NCBI GenBank assembly: GCA_965223675.1
Contig: OZ245013.1
Location: 1,488,001-1,552,000, forward strand
Length of the DNA stretch: 64,000 nt
Source of the DNA: JAGQKC01 sp965223675
GTDB lineage: Bacteria; Nitrospirota; Nitrospiria; Nitrospirales; UBA8639
Reading direction: 5' to 3'
Positions within the stretch are counted from its first letter, which is position 1, and each line of letters begins with the position of its first letter. The notes under the pieces were generated by a model. It was not told where the DNA came from, did not search any database, and saw only the letters and a program-made list of their open reading frames with translations. The translations under genes were made by a program, and so were the position numbers. Below are positions 51,268 to 60,558 of the stretch, piece after piece.

Positions 51268-54200
51268 TCAGGGTGTGGACCGCTTTTCAGTGTTATCATT
51301 ATCAGACGTCAACATATCAGCTGGGAGCATAATAGTATTTTTTAATACATCGAACGCCAATTGTGATAAACCGGATAACCCGGTCGTGAATGATTTCAGC
51401 GGCATATAACGAATGTCCGGATCTGTTAATGACCCCTGTACCTGAAACATTGCAGTCGCTATCCCTTTACGGTCACCCGCGAGAATTCGACCAAAAAGCG
51501 GGATTTTCTTCAAAAAATCCGAATAGCGCCCAAAGGGACTTACCGCTGCCACAAAATCTAACTGATCTGTAACCATGTCATAGTTCCCAGCGCTAGTCAT
51601 TTTCATAATAGAACTATCGACAACGACATCGTTAGAGGTCATCACCCCATCTTCGAACTTTACGGTGGCCGTTGTTTTATTAAATGGAAACCCATCATGT
51701 TTGAGATTGACCTTTTTCCCTAATATGGCTGGTAGATTTAACAGAGCTAATATCCGCGGAATGACGGTACCTTTTCTCACATGCCCGTGCTCAATGAGAA
51801 CATCCATATTTCCGTTTAATGTTGACACCACTCCTCTTGAATCCCGCCCATGTCCCTGGATCATCCCTCGAACAGATAGCTGACCAGTCACGAGCCTTTT
51901 TTCATGTCCTATGGATTGCTGAATTTTCTCTAACGGTAACCCTTTGACGTGAAAAGACGAACGTATGGCTGCAGGTCTTTCTTTCGGAAGATGGATAAAA
52001 ATTCGTCCCGCTATGGGCTGCCGATAGGCTTGGCCACGTATTCGATCAAGAGTCACTAACCCATCACGAATTTTCAGAATGCTCGAAAAATTCTTGCCTT
52101 TTAATTTTTTGTAGGTCGGCTGAGCAATATGGATATTGCCCATCACGGTACTTACTCCTGCAAGATCAGCAAACCAATTTCGAAGAAAGGATCCGCTCTC
52201 GTCAGGAATGAGGAGATCAAAATCAAAGTTTGAGGACTCAAGAACAATATCAATTTCTGGTTTTTTCTTCCAATTTTTCACGGTGCCGGTCAAATGAACA
52301 TCACTGTTCTGAATGTTCAGTTCTAATCGTTTAACCTCGGCGAAAGTCGGGGTTACTTTTAGACGAAGAAAGAGGTTTGAAACAGGGGTTCGCGGATCAT
52401 TGACGTTGATTGCCCCTTCAGTCAAAGCAATCCATCCCTTTGGATTCCACTGAGTCCAATTCAACCCGCGACCTCGTATGTCTAAAGAAACTTCTAGGAT
52501 ACCGGCATCTAAAATTTGAGTTCCAACAATCACACCTGGAGGCAAAAGTCCCAAATTGATAGGACCAGTATTGACTCGTGCATGAATCTGAAACGTGGGG
52601 TCGATTCGCACCTTCGCACGAACAGATAGCCGGAATGGAAGAATGGCAAGTTCAGCTCGATTCACCGTCACGTGTCCATTTTCATCGGTTTCTACATTAA
52701 AGTGAAACGAACCATCAACACCTCTCGGTTTTTTGATCACTCCGGACCAGTCAAGCGCGGAGTCATGAAGATCGAATTCTCCTCTCAGTTCAGGGGAATC
52801 GACAAGGCCAGATACAACAGCTTGAAGCAAAACAACCCCTTGAATTCCGACGTGATGAAAATCTGAAGATTCGCTCACTTCACGTTTCCATAGATTCTCC
52901 TTCAGTGTCGCTTGAATAGTCAGTTGGTTAAAGATTGGGCGCTTGTCTATATCTATGGATCCATGCAATCGAAACACACTTTCGCCAATGTTCCCATGAA
53001 CATCATCAAATTCCACTTCGATTGGAGAGAAAAAAACTTTTCCTTTCGAAATAAACACTGGATCCTCGAGTTCTGTGACCTGTACTGTTAAGCCTTGAGC
53101 CACATACTCTCCGGATTTAAACGCTACGCCTTCGTCATCTCCTAACAGTCCAGCAAACTGCAAACGCACATCACCAACTCCCTCGAGTGCTGAAAACTTC
53201 TTAAAAAAGAGAGGAGTGCGCTTGGAAGGAGAAATCCGTGTGAGCACTTCGACAATCTGATTTGCGGAAATCTTACTCTGAAGACCCACTTCAACCCATG
53301 GACCCGACTCTTTAAAGATGATCAATCCATCAGCTGACTGTACGGGAAGCGAATCATACAATCCTCTAAAATTGGTTAAACGGATTCGGTCTGGTTCAAC
53401 GACGATTTCACCTGAAATATTCTTTAGAACTGGCTCTCGAGTTTTATGTCTCCAAAAGCTCTGATCCAGTTGAAAGGTTCCCACGATTGACATTCCAACA
53501 TCGGACCGAGTTGAGCCAGCGACGGTCGCTTGTATAACCTGAATACGCCCTCCAATCTCTGCTTGCTTCCAGGCAGAAAAAAGAGTAGGAGGCAACTTCT
53601 CTTCAGGGATGAAGGGTTTGATCTTCTTCAAGGAAACAGGAGACGACTGAAAACTCGCAAACATCGTCAAGTCATCAGAAGTCAACCCAGAGACATTGGC
53701 ACTCCCGGCCACTGATCCCATATGACCATCAATCTTTAACTCCGGCATATTTAATTCATATCCTACCCGACCTGGCATCAACGTCATCTGGCCATCAATA
53801 TCGGCAAGACCCAAATCTTCGACGGACGCGGGTTGTACGGAGAAAAATTCAGCAACCTGGCCGACATCTAAATTTTGAACTTTGATCTGGCCATTCATTT
53901 TTACAACTTGATTCAGATCTGCAACACTCTCGTCAGTCTGAGAAAGATTTTCCGGGGTAAGACTGACCATGCCATCCCAAAGAAAAGACGATGCGGTAGA
54001 CGCTTGCCTAATTCGTCCAGACACTTCTACCGCTATTGATGAGAGGTTAGATTCCAGACTGACGAATGAGAGATTCACCGCTTCGATGACCACGCCTCGC
54101 ACCTCTTCTCTTGGCGATTCATCGATAAAAATTAGGCGACCATCGGAAACGACGACTTTTTCTATCAAGAACAACCCAGCCCAAAAAGAATCATTTGACG

Positions 54201-54597
54201 TATGTTGCTCTGTCCGAAATATCCACCACTCTCCATCACGATTACGTTTAATTTCCAATTCAGGCTGGTCAATGAAGAGTTTTTTAACTGCAAATTCCTG
54301 GCTCAGCAAGGAAAGGATTTTCAGATCAAGACTAATATGTTTTGCACGAAAGAACGCATGAGTATCTGGATGTTCTTTCACGATCACCTCGGACACCTCC
54401 ACATGTGGATAGGGCCAGAGGGATAAGTACGTCTGCCCAACACTAATGTTTGGGCCCAAAGTCCGCTGCATATATTTAAAGGTCATTTGTTTAAAGTAAG
54501 TGGGATTCAGAAAAAAAGGAATCACAATAATCACAATGGAGATGATTCCCAAAAGAAACAGACCGCCAAAAAAAACACGACTCCAACGACGTTTCAC
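51268..54597 (-). CDS. Giant AsmA-like envelope protein
   Basis: An 1109-residue protein with one N-terminal transmembrane helix (about 7-30) and a long beta-rich periplasmic part of AsmA/TamB-type character. Repetitive Leu/Ile-Asp-Gly strands appear throughout, and an AsmA_2-like C-terminus (about 900-1060: Gly-Val-Val-Ser-Thr-Leu-Asn-Gly-Asn-Met-Asp-Val-Leu) ends before a polar tail. Such proteins bridge the membranes and help lipid transport. The start is GTG at 54597 with GGAGG four to five bases upstream. Alone on its strand. Confidence 0.88.
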   Translation of the reverse strand: MKRRWSRVFFGGLFLLGIISIVIIVIPFFLNPTYFKQMTFKYMQRTLGPNISVGQTYLSLWPYPHVEVSEVIVKEHPDTHAFFRAKHISLDLKILSLLSQEFAVKKLFIDQPELEIKRNRDGEWWIFRTEQHTSNDSFWAGLFLIEKVVVSDGRLIFIDESPREEVRGVVIEAVNLSFVSLESNLSSIAVEVSGRIRQASTASSFLWDGMVSLTPENLSQTDESVADLNQVVKMNGQIKVQNLDVGQVAEFFSVQPASVEDLGLADIDGQMTLMPGRVGYELNMPELKIDGHMGSVAGSANVSGLTSDDLTMFASFQSSPVSLKKIKPFIPEEKLPPTLFSAWKQAEIGGRIQVIQATVAGSTRSDVGMSIVGTFQLDQSFWRHKTREPVLKNISGEIVVEPDRIRLTNFRGLYDSLPVQSADGLIIFKESGPWVEVGLQSKISANQIVEVLTRISPSKRTPLFFKKFSALEGVGDVRLQFAGLLGDDEGVAFKSGEYVAQGLTVQVTELEDPVFISKGKVFFSPIEVEFDDVHGNIGESVFRLHGSIDIDKRPIFNQLTIQATLKENLWKREVSESSDFHHVGIQGVVLLQAVVSGLVDSPELRGEFDLHDSALDWSGVIKKPRGVDGSFHFNVETDENGHVTVNRAELAILPFRLSVRAKVRIDPTFQIHARVNTGPINLGLLPPGVIVGTQILDAGILEVSLDIRGRGLNWTQWNPKGWIALTEGAINVNDPRTPVSNLFLRLKVTPTFAEVKRLELNIQNSDVHLTGTVKNWKKKPEIDIVLESSNFDFDLLIPDESGSFLRNWFADLAGVSTVMGNIHIAQPTYKKLKGKNFSSILKIRDGLVTLDRIRGQAYRQPIAGRIFIHLPKERPAAIRSSFHVKGLPLEKIQQSIGHEKRLVTGQLSVRGMIQGHGRDSRGVVSTLNGNMDVLIEHGHVRKGTVIPRILALLNLPAILGKKVNLKHDGFPFNKTTATVKFEDGVMTSNDVVVDSSIMKMTSAGNYDMVTDQLDFVAAVSPFGRYSDFLKKIPLFGRILAGDRKGIATAMFQVQGSLTDPDIRYMPLKSFTTGLSGLSQLAFDVLKNTIMLPADMLTSDNDNTEKRSTP

Positions 54598-54891
54598 TTT
54601 TCCTCCAATCTGCAGGCAAACATTTGGATGATGAAGAAAAAGATATCGTCTGTATATCTAGAGTTTATCATGTTCATGACAGGGCTTATCTGTGATATCT
54701 TGGAGATTGCCAAGCGAGAAATGAACCTGTAGCAAGAGGAAGAAATACAACGAGAGTCTTCTTACGAACAACATTTCATTTAGTTTAAACGCCTAGAGAA
54801 ATTTCCATACTTGTACTGTTCAATCCAGAGAGAGTGGTAAAATCCTTTTTACTATTATACGGAAATAATTAAACACAGCTCTAGGCACCCA
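54598..54891. other. Intergenic region upstream of the AsmA-like gene
   Basis: Nearly 300 AT-rich bases holding divergent promoter space. No gene, RNA or repeat is recognised. Confidence 0.4.
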
Positions 54892-55020
54892 ATGAAATTA
54901 ATGGATTACTGGACCATTTGCCCTCTCTGTCGGGAATGTGGAAAAGTATCCCATCGGCTTTCTCTCAACTTGACATGCACAAAGGTCACCGATATTGTGC
55001 TGCAGTTTGGGCACAGATAG
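54892..55020 (+). CDS. Possible 42-residue Cys-containing protein
   Basis: A short frame with Cys-Pro-Leu-Cys-Arg-Glu-Cys near its N-terminus and one more Cys later, suggestive of metal binding. It ends 11 bases before the HD-domain gene. The minus strand carries a competing 67-residue frame (54906-55109) with its own Cys-Pro-Asn-Cys, so which strand is coding cannot be decided by eye. No ribosome-binding site. Confidence 0.3.
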   Translation: MKLMDYWTICPLCRECGKVSHRLSLNLTCTKVTDIVLQFGHR

Positions 55021-55031
55021 TTTGACTCATC

Positions 55032-55973
55032 ATGCCTACCACATCCCCTTCTAAAAGATCGCGGTTTCAGACCAAACCACATCAATCCCAGCATTCGAGG
55101 CACGCTCATGTACCACGTCGCCTTTCACCATCCCTCAGGAACACATTACTTCGATTCTATGATTATCCTCATCCTCAGAGGCCTCATGTCATCATAGAGG
55201 GATACGATATCGCCCATGCGCGCAGAACAGCTTCGATGTGCATTGCCGTGGCTAAACGGCTTGACCACCCTTTACATCGTATCAGACAGTATGAAATTGC
55301 CTGCCTCTTGCATGACTTAGGACGCGCAGGGCTGGATCAACAGTTATTCGGGAAAATTTGGTCATGGGCAAAAAGACAGGGCATTCCAACTCGGCCTCGA
55401 GAATGGCGAACTCGTCATCCGAAAACCTTATACGGAGAAGAAACGGAAGCCTTTCTTGAACTATATGGGAAAGAGCTTGCACGTCAAGGTATCTCGCTGG
55501 ATAGTTGGACTAAAGCACAAATAGAAATGCGGCTGGGGTTTGCACGACGCTTGAGAAGACAACTACGAATCATTAAACCACAGCTGAAAACTATGGGAAT
55601 TCACTGGACTCCCTGGATGGAACACGTAATGCTATACTATTATTATCCTGAAAAGCTTATTTGTGCGTCTCGATGGGTTCGCCAATTAGCGGAAATTCTA
55701 GTCGCCTGCGAACAATTGGAGGCCTACAACAATCAACTTCGAGGACGGGATTATTATGCACGATCAAAGGAAAGCTTAATAGAAGCTTTTCGATACCTTG
55801 AACGATTACGAAACGAAGGGGTCATTAGCGAGCAAGTCTTATCGACGATTCGCATGCTCATGACTCATCAGTCATTTACAAAATTGTTGATTGATGCACG
55901 TGGAAAGAACTTCACTCGGCGGGAGTTACGCTATATCGAACAGCTTCAGAAAGACTCTGTACGATGCCAGTAG
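55032..55973 (+). CDS. HD-domain protein (degenerate HD-GYP-like)
   Basis: A 313-residue protein. A basic, disordered N-terminus (about 1-50) leads to an HD domain with His62 (Tyr-Asp-Ile-Ala-His-Ala) and the His94-Asp95 pair (Cys-Leu-Leu-His-Asp-Leu-Gly-Arg-Ala-Gly), suggesting phosphohydrolase activity. The GYP motif is not found. Its 3' end overlaps the YjbQ gene by ten bases, so the two are translationally linked. Confidence 0.8.
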   Translation: MPTTSPSKRSRFQTKPHQSQHSRHAHVPRRLSPSLRNTLLRFYDYPHPQRPHVIIEGYDIAHARRTASMCIAVAKRLDHPLHRIRQYEIACLLHDLGRAGLDQQLFGKIWSWAKRQGIPTRPREWRTRHPKTLYGEETEAFLELYGKELARQGISLDSWTKAQIEMRLGFARRLRRQLRIIKPQLKTMGIHWTPWMEHVMLYYYYPEKLICASRWVRQLAEILVACEQLEAYNNQLRGRDYYARSKESLIEAFRYLERLRNEGVISEQVLSTIRMLMTHQSFTKLLIDARGKNFTRRELRYIEQLQKDSVRCQ

Positions 55974-56386
55974 TCACAGAATCCCTTCAGTGCCACATGA
56001 AGGGAAACAGTCACATTAAAAATATCACGCAACTTCTTCAAGGTGCCCTCAACAATTCTGGGCTAAAATCAGGCACAATAACCGTATTCGTCAAACACAC
56101 AACTGCCTCGGTCATGATCATCGAAGATGAACCTGGGATCCGAACTGATACCGCACATATTTGGGACCATTTAATACCTTCCAAACCTTCATGGGCACAT
56201 AACATGATGAATCCAGGCGAAGATAATGGCCATAGTCATCTTCGTGGTCAACTTCAGGGCCCTTCCATCACCATTCCTTTTGTAAATCAAGTGTTCACGC
56301 TGGGCACATGGCAACAAATTGTTCTTATAGATTTTGATACTCGTGCACGCCCTCGAGACATTGTTCTTCAAATGATCGGCGAATAA
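55964..56386 (+). CDS. yjbQ: YjbQ/UPF0047 family protein
   Basis: A 140-residue protein of the YjbQ family (secondary thiamine-phosphate synthase activity in E. coli). The family marks are Phe-Val-Lys-His-Thr-Thr-Ala-Ser-Val (about 42-50), Glu-Asp-Asn-Gly-His-Ser-His-Leu-Arg (about 86-94) and Gly-Thr-Trp-Gln-Gln-Ile-Val-Leu-Ile-Asp-Phe-Asp. The three conserved His suggest a metal site. Homology starts near residue 12 (Met-Lys-Gly-Asn), so the start could be 55997 with no overlap with the HD gene. The physiological role is not settled. Confidence 0.88.
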   Translation: MPVVTESLQCHMKGNSHIKNITQLLQGALNNSGLKSGTITVFVKHTTASVMIIEDEPGIRTDTAHIWDHLIPSKPSWAHNMMNPGEDNGHSHLRGQLQGPSITIPFVNQVFTLGTWQQIVLIDFDTRARPRDIVLQMIGE

Positions 56387-56485
56387 AATAATCACACTAG
56401 GCATGAATGTACTACTGATGTGCCACCAGGATCAAGCAAAGCTTGCCTACCACAATACCTCTTCGGTTCTCCTACTGTTTACACT

Positions 56486-57613
56486 ATGGCCTTGAACCTA
56501 CAAAAATCCAAGGGCATTATCCCATACCTAGTTACATTGCTTAGTGTCATTGGGGCGCAGATAACAGCCTCAGCTCAACCCGTCCAGGAGGCCTCTCTTC
56601 AACCAGCTTCCATCATTCTCACAGCGGAACGTCAACAAACGATATTAAGCAAAGAAGAATTAGCCACCATTGATGTGTTCGAGAACGCTCGACGCTCAGT
56701 CGTCTACATCACCAACACGGCCCTTCGACGTGACTTCTGGTCATTGAACACCTTTGAAGTTCCACAAGGATCAGGGTCAGGCTTTATCTGGGATGAACAA
56801 GGCCATATCGTCACAAATTTTCATGTCATTTATAAAGCTGATTCTATCCAAGTTATCATGGATGACCAGTCTATTCATGAAGCCAAAGTCATCGGAGTTG
56901 ACCCTGATCACGATCTTGCAGTACTACAAGTGCGCAAGAGAAAGAAACCATTTGTCCCCATCAGCAGGGGAAATTCTGCTGATCTACGCGTCGGACAACG
57001 TGTACTCGCCATCGGCAACCCTTTTGGATTAGATCACACACTGACAACAGGTGTTGTCAGTGCCTTGGGCCGGACAATCAAGTCTGTGAACAATCGAACG
57101 ATCGAAAGAGTTATTCAAACTGATGCTGCCATCAATCCAGGAAATTCAGGAGGACCGTTACTCGACAGTGTAGGCCGTTTAATTGGTGTGAATACTCAGA
57201 TCATTAGTCCAAGCGGAGCATTTGCTGGAATTGGATTCGCCGTTCCTGTGAATACAATTAACCGTATCGTTCCACAATTGATTACATTTGGCAAAGTCAT
57301 TCGACCAGGCTTGGGGGTGACACTCATACCCGACTCAATTGTCGAACGGTGGGGAATCAAAGGACTCGTGATTGCACGCGTCGAACCAGGAGGGCCAGCC
57401 AGTCGTGCAGGACTTCAAAGTGCTAGAGAAATTCGAGGAGGCCGTATCCGATTAGGTGATATTATCACAAAAGTTGACGGGAAACCCGTGAAAATCCTCG
57501 ATGACCTCGCTACTATTCTTGATCGGCATAAAGTTGGGGATCGGGTGACCATACACATTCGCCGTCAAGGTAAAGAAAAAAACGTTTCTTTGAGACTTCA
57601 AGCTATCGACTAA
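56486..57613 (+). CDS. HtrA/DegP-type serine protease with PDZ
   Basis: A 375-residue exported protease. Signal or anchor about 8-30. Triad His113 (Thr-Asn-Phe-His-Val), Asp143 (Asp-His-Asp-Leu-Ala) and Ser221 (Asn-Pro-Gly-Asn-Ser-Gly-Gly-Pro-Leu-Leu) are complete, followed by one PDZ domain (about 275-370). It is closer to canonical DegP/DegS than the gene at 11536. The start is placed at the ATG at 56486, giving a normal signal peptide; an upstream GTG at 56420 adds 22 unlikely residues. Convergent with clpB. Confidence 0.92.
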   Translation: MALNLQKSKGIIPYLVTLLSVIGAQITASAQPVQEASLQPASIILTAERQQTILSKEELATIDVFENARRSVVYITNTALRRDFWSLNTFEVPQGSGSGFIWDEQGHIVTNFHVIYKADSIQVIMDDQSIHEAKVIGVDPDHDLAVLQVRKRKKPFVPISRGNSADLRVGQRVLAIGNPFGLDHTLTTGVVSALGRTIKSVNNRTIERVIQTDAAINPGNSGGPLLDSVGRLIGVNTQIISPSGAFAGIGFAVPVNTINRIVPQLITFGKVIRPGLGVTLIPDSIVERWGIKGLVIARVEPGGPASRAGLQSAREIRGGRIRLGDIITKVDGKPVKILDDLATILDRHKVGDRVTIHIRRQGKEKNVSLRLQAID

Positions 57614-57659
57614 ACATCCTATACTGAGAGTTATCATTCAGCGACCAAGTCGCCGTCTG

Positions 57660-60257
57660 TCAGACCTGTGCTTTTTCAGCCAAAAAATTCATTTTCCCGT
57701 CTTCAAAATTCACGTTCACTGTGTCACCGTCTTTCACATCACCTTTCACAATTAATCGTGAAAGAGGGGTTTCGATGTCATGTTGGATCAATCGTTTAAG
57801 CGGACGAGCGCCATACACAGGATCATAGCCTCGTGAAGCTAATTCAGTAATAGCCGATTCAGCTACATTCAAACTGATTTGACGCTCTACGAGTCGTTGA
57901 CGAAGTCTATCTAACTGAATATTCACGATACGACTCAAATGCGTTGTGCCAAGAGGATGAAAGACCACCGTCTCGTCAACCCGATTGAGAAACTCAGGAC
58001 GAAAATGCTGTTTGGCCTCTCTCATCACCAACGCATGTAGTTGATCATACGAAAGTCCTTGCTCTTGAGCCTCAAGAATTTCTTGGCTGCCCAAGTTTGA
58101 AGTCATGATCAGAACGGTATTCTTAAAATCGACCGTACGCCCCTGAGAATCGGTCAGTCGACCATCATCTAATACTTGAAGCAGGACATTGAACACATCG
58201 TGGTGAGCTTTCTCAATTTCATCGAACAAGACGACGGAGAATGGTCGACGTCGCACCGCTTCAGTGAGTTGTCCCCCTTCTTCATATCCAATATAGCCAG
58301 GAGGAGCACCAATGAGTCTGGCCGTCGTATGTTTCTCCATATATTCAGACATATCAATACGAATCATATTCCCTTCATCATCAAATAGGGTACTGGCTAA
58401 GGCTCTCGCAAGCTCTGTCTTTCCCACTCCAGTTGGACCTAGGAATAGGAACGACCCAATTGGTCGGTTAGGATCTTTGAGGCCAGATCGCGCTCGCAAT
58501 ACCGCGTCTGCCACGGCTCGTACGCCCTCTTCTTGACCGATCACTCGTTCATGAAGCACTTCTCCAAGACGCAGCAACTTTTCGACCTCGCCCTGCAAAA
58601 GACGACTCACAGGTATTCCTGTCCATCGACTCACGACTTCTGCAATATCCTCTTCATCCACCTCTTCCTTCAACAGACGACTTTCTCCCTGCTTCTGTCC
58701 AAGATGTTCACTCTCAGCCTGCAGTTCTTGCTCAATCCGAGGAAGCGAGCCGTACCGTAACTCAGCAACACGATTCAAATCATAATTTCTCTCAGCCAGT
58801 TCAATCTCTCGCTTTACGTCGTCCATTTGCTGGCGAAGATCCTGGAGCCGTCCAACTGATGCTTTTTCAGTATCCCATTGAGTTTTGAGTTCTTCCAGAG
58901 CCTTTTGCTTTTCTGTGAGTTCCTGATTCAGGTTCTCCAGCCGAACCTGACTTCCTGGATCAGTCTCTTTTTTCAGTGCTTCGCGTTCAATTTCAAGCTG
59001 CATCACTTTTCGAGAGAGTTCATCCATCTCGGTTGGCATGCTATCGATTTCCGTGCGTAAATGAGCAGCAGCCTCATCGACTAAGTCAATGGCTTTGTCA
59101 GGAAGAAACCGATCACCTATATAACGATGTGAGAGTTTTGCAGCGGCAACAAGCGCGGCATCCTTTATACGAACACCGTGATGCACCTCATAGCGTTCAT
59201 TTAACCCTCGCAATATGGAAACGGTATCTTCGACTGACGGTTGATCGACCAACACCGTTTGGAATCGTCGTTCAAGCGCCGCGTCCTTCTCGATATGTTT
59301 TCGATATTCGTCTAATGTGGTTGCCCCAATTAAGTGAAGTTCTCCTCGCGCTAACATCGGTTTGAGCAAATTGGCCGCATCCATCGAGCCTTCTGCAGCA
59401 CCCGCCCCAACCACTGTGTGTAATTCATCAATAAAAAGAAGAATGTGACCTTGAGAAGCCTGAATTTCTTTCAGCACGGCTTTAAGACGTTCTTCAAATT
59501 CTCCACGAAATTTGGCTCCCGCAACGAGTGCACCCATATCAAGCACTACCACACGTTTTTTCTTGAGTCCTTCAGGCACATCACCTTTCACGATACGTTG
59601 CGCCAACCCTTCGACGATCGCGGTTTTCCCGACTCCCGGTTCTCCTATCAACACAGGGTTATTCTTCGTTCTTCGTGACAAAATTTGAACGACTCGACGG
59701 ATCTCCTCGTCTCGACCAATCACTGGGTCTAATTTTCCTTGTCCAGCAAGCTTCGTCAGGTCTTTTCCATATTTTTCAAGAGCCTGATAAGTCCCCTCGG
59801 GGTCTTGACTCGTCACACGTTGATTGCCTCGAACCTGTTGCAGACCTGCCAACAATTTATCGCGTTTGAGGCCCAATGGTTGAAAGATCCCACCTTCTTC
59901 CACCATCGCAAGAAGCACATGCTCTATACTCAAATATTCATCCTGAAGCCCTTTCATTTCTTCTTCAGCACGAGATAGTACAGTGGCAATCCGTGGTGTC
60001 AAATGAATTTGACCTGGCCCACCACCGCCTCCTTGCACTTGAGGAATCTTGTTTAGTGCTTGCTCCGCAGCTTGTTGAACAGCAACAGGCGAAATCCCCG
60101 CTTGCTCAAGGATAGGCTTCGCCAACCCGCCATCTTGCTCAAGTAACGCAACAAGCACATGTTCAACGTCCACTCCTTGATGATTTCTTCGCATGGCAAT
60201 CCCAGAAGCCGCTTGGAGAGCTTCCTGGAGCTTGATCGTCATTTTATTCATATCCAT
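57660..60257 (-). CDS. clpB: ClpB disaggregase
   Basis: An 865-residue AAA+ chaperone, full length for the family, that resolubilises aggregates with DnaK. Double Clp N-domain (about 1-145); first ATPase with Gly-Glu-Pro-Gly-Val-Gly-Lys-Thr (near 206) and Asp-Glu; coiled-coil middle domain (about 410-525); second ATPase with Gly-Pro-Thr-Gly-Val-Gly-Lys-Thr (near 605). GAGGAG upstream of the ATG. No sigma32-type or CIRCE element was recognised upstream. Confidence 0.97.
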   Translation of the reverse strand: MDMNKMTIKLQEALQAASGIAMRRNHQGVDVEHVLVALLEQDGGLAKPILEQAGISPVAVQQAAEQALNKIPQVQGGGGGPGQIHLTPRIATVLSRAEEEMKGLQDEYLSIEHVLLAMVEEGGIFQPLGLKRDKLLAGLQQVRGNQRVTSQDPEGTYQALEKYGKDLTKLAGQGKLDPVIGRDEEIRRVVQILSRRTKNNPVLIGEPGVGKTAIVEGLAQRIVKGDVPEGLKKKRVVVLDMGALVAGAKFRGEFEERLKAVLKEIQASQGHILLFIDELHTVVGAGAAEGSMDAANLLKPMLARGELHLIGATTLDEYRKHIEKDAALERRFQTVLVDQPSVEDTVSILRGLNERYEVHHGVRIKDAALVAAAKLSHRYIGDRFLPDKAIDLVDEAAAHLRTEIDSMPTEMDELSRKVMQLEIEREALKKETDPGSQVRLENLNQELTEKQKALEELKTQWDTEKASVGRLQDLRQQMDDVKREIELAERNYDLNRVAELRYGSLPRIEQELQAESEHLGQKQGESRLLKEEVDEEDIAEVVSRWTGIPVSRLLQGEVEKLLRLGEVLHERVIGQEEGVRAVADAVLRARSGLKDPNRPIGSFLFLGPTGVGKTELARALASTLFDDEGNMIRIDMSEYMEKHTTARLIGAPPGYIGYEEGGQLTEAVRRRPFSVVLFDEIEKAHHDVFNVLLQVLDDGRLTDSQGRTVDFKNTVLIMTSNLGSQEILEAQEQGLSYDQLHALVMREAKQHFRPEFLNRVDETVVFHPLGTTHLSRIVNIQLDRLRQRLVERQISLNVAESAITELASRGYDPVYGARPLKRLIQHDIETPLSRLIVKGDVKDGDTVNVNFEDGKMNFLAEKAQV

Positions 60258-60558
60258 CGCTTGACTCCTCGATTTTTCGTCTCATCAAATACCTCATTCA
60301 TGTACGTTGTCTTTAGATAACCACGTATCAAGAAAAATCAAGACCCCCAAGATTCACGAGCCCCTCATTGACTCGACAAAGAATGACAGCTTGGCAAGTG
60401 AATTGTGACCAACCGTTCTACTTAGGAAATTGTCAAAGTGATCCGTATATAGCAAAAGCACTCATGAAACTGCTGACTATGACATCGCGAGATATTTCAT
60501 TGCCAGACGAGTAATTTTCCAAACGTGATCAATGCAGTTATAACTTCATAAAAGCCTA
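60258..60558. other. Intergenic region between clpB and the GlnE-like gene
   Basis: About 300 AT-rich bases containing the clpB promoter region and the 3' end of the GlnE-like transcript. No gene or clear hairpin seen. Confidence 0.4.

Noticed and set aside
54906..55109. Minus-strand frame with Cys-Pro-Asn-Cys opposite the small Cys frame
   Set aside because: Runs into the HD-domain gene start region; one strand must be false and neither has a ribosome-binding site.
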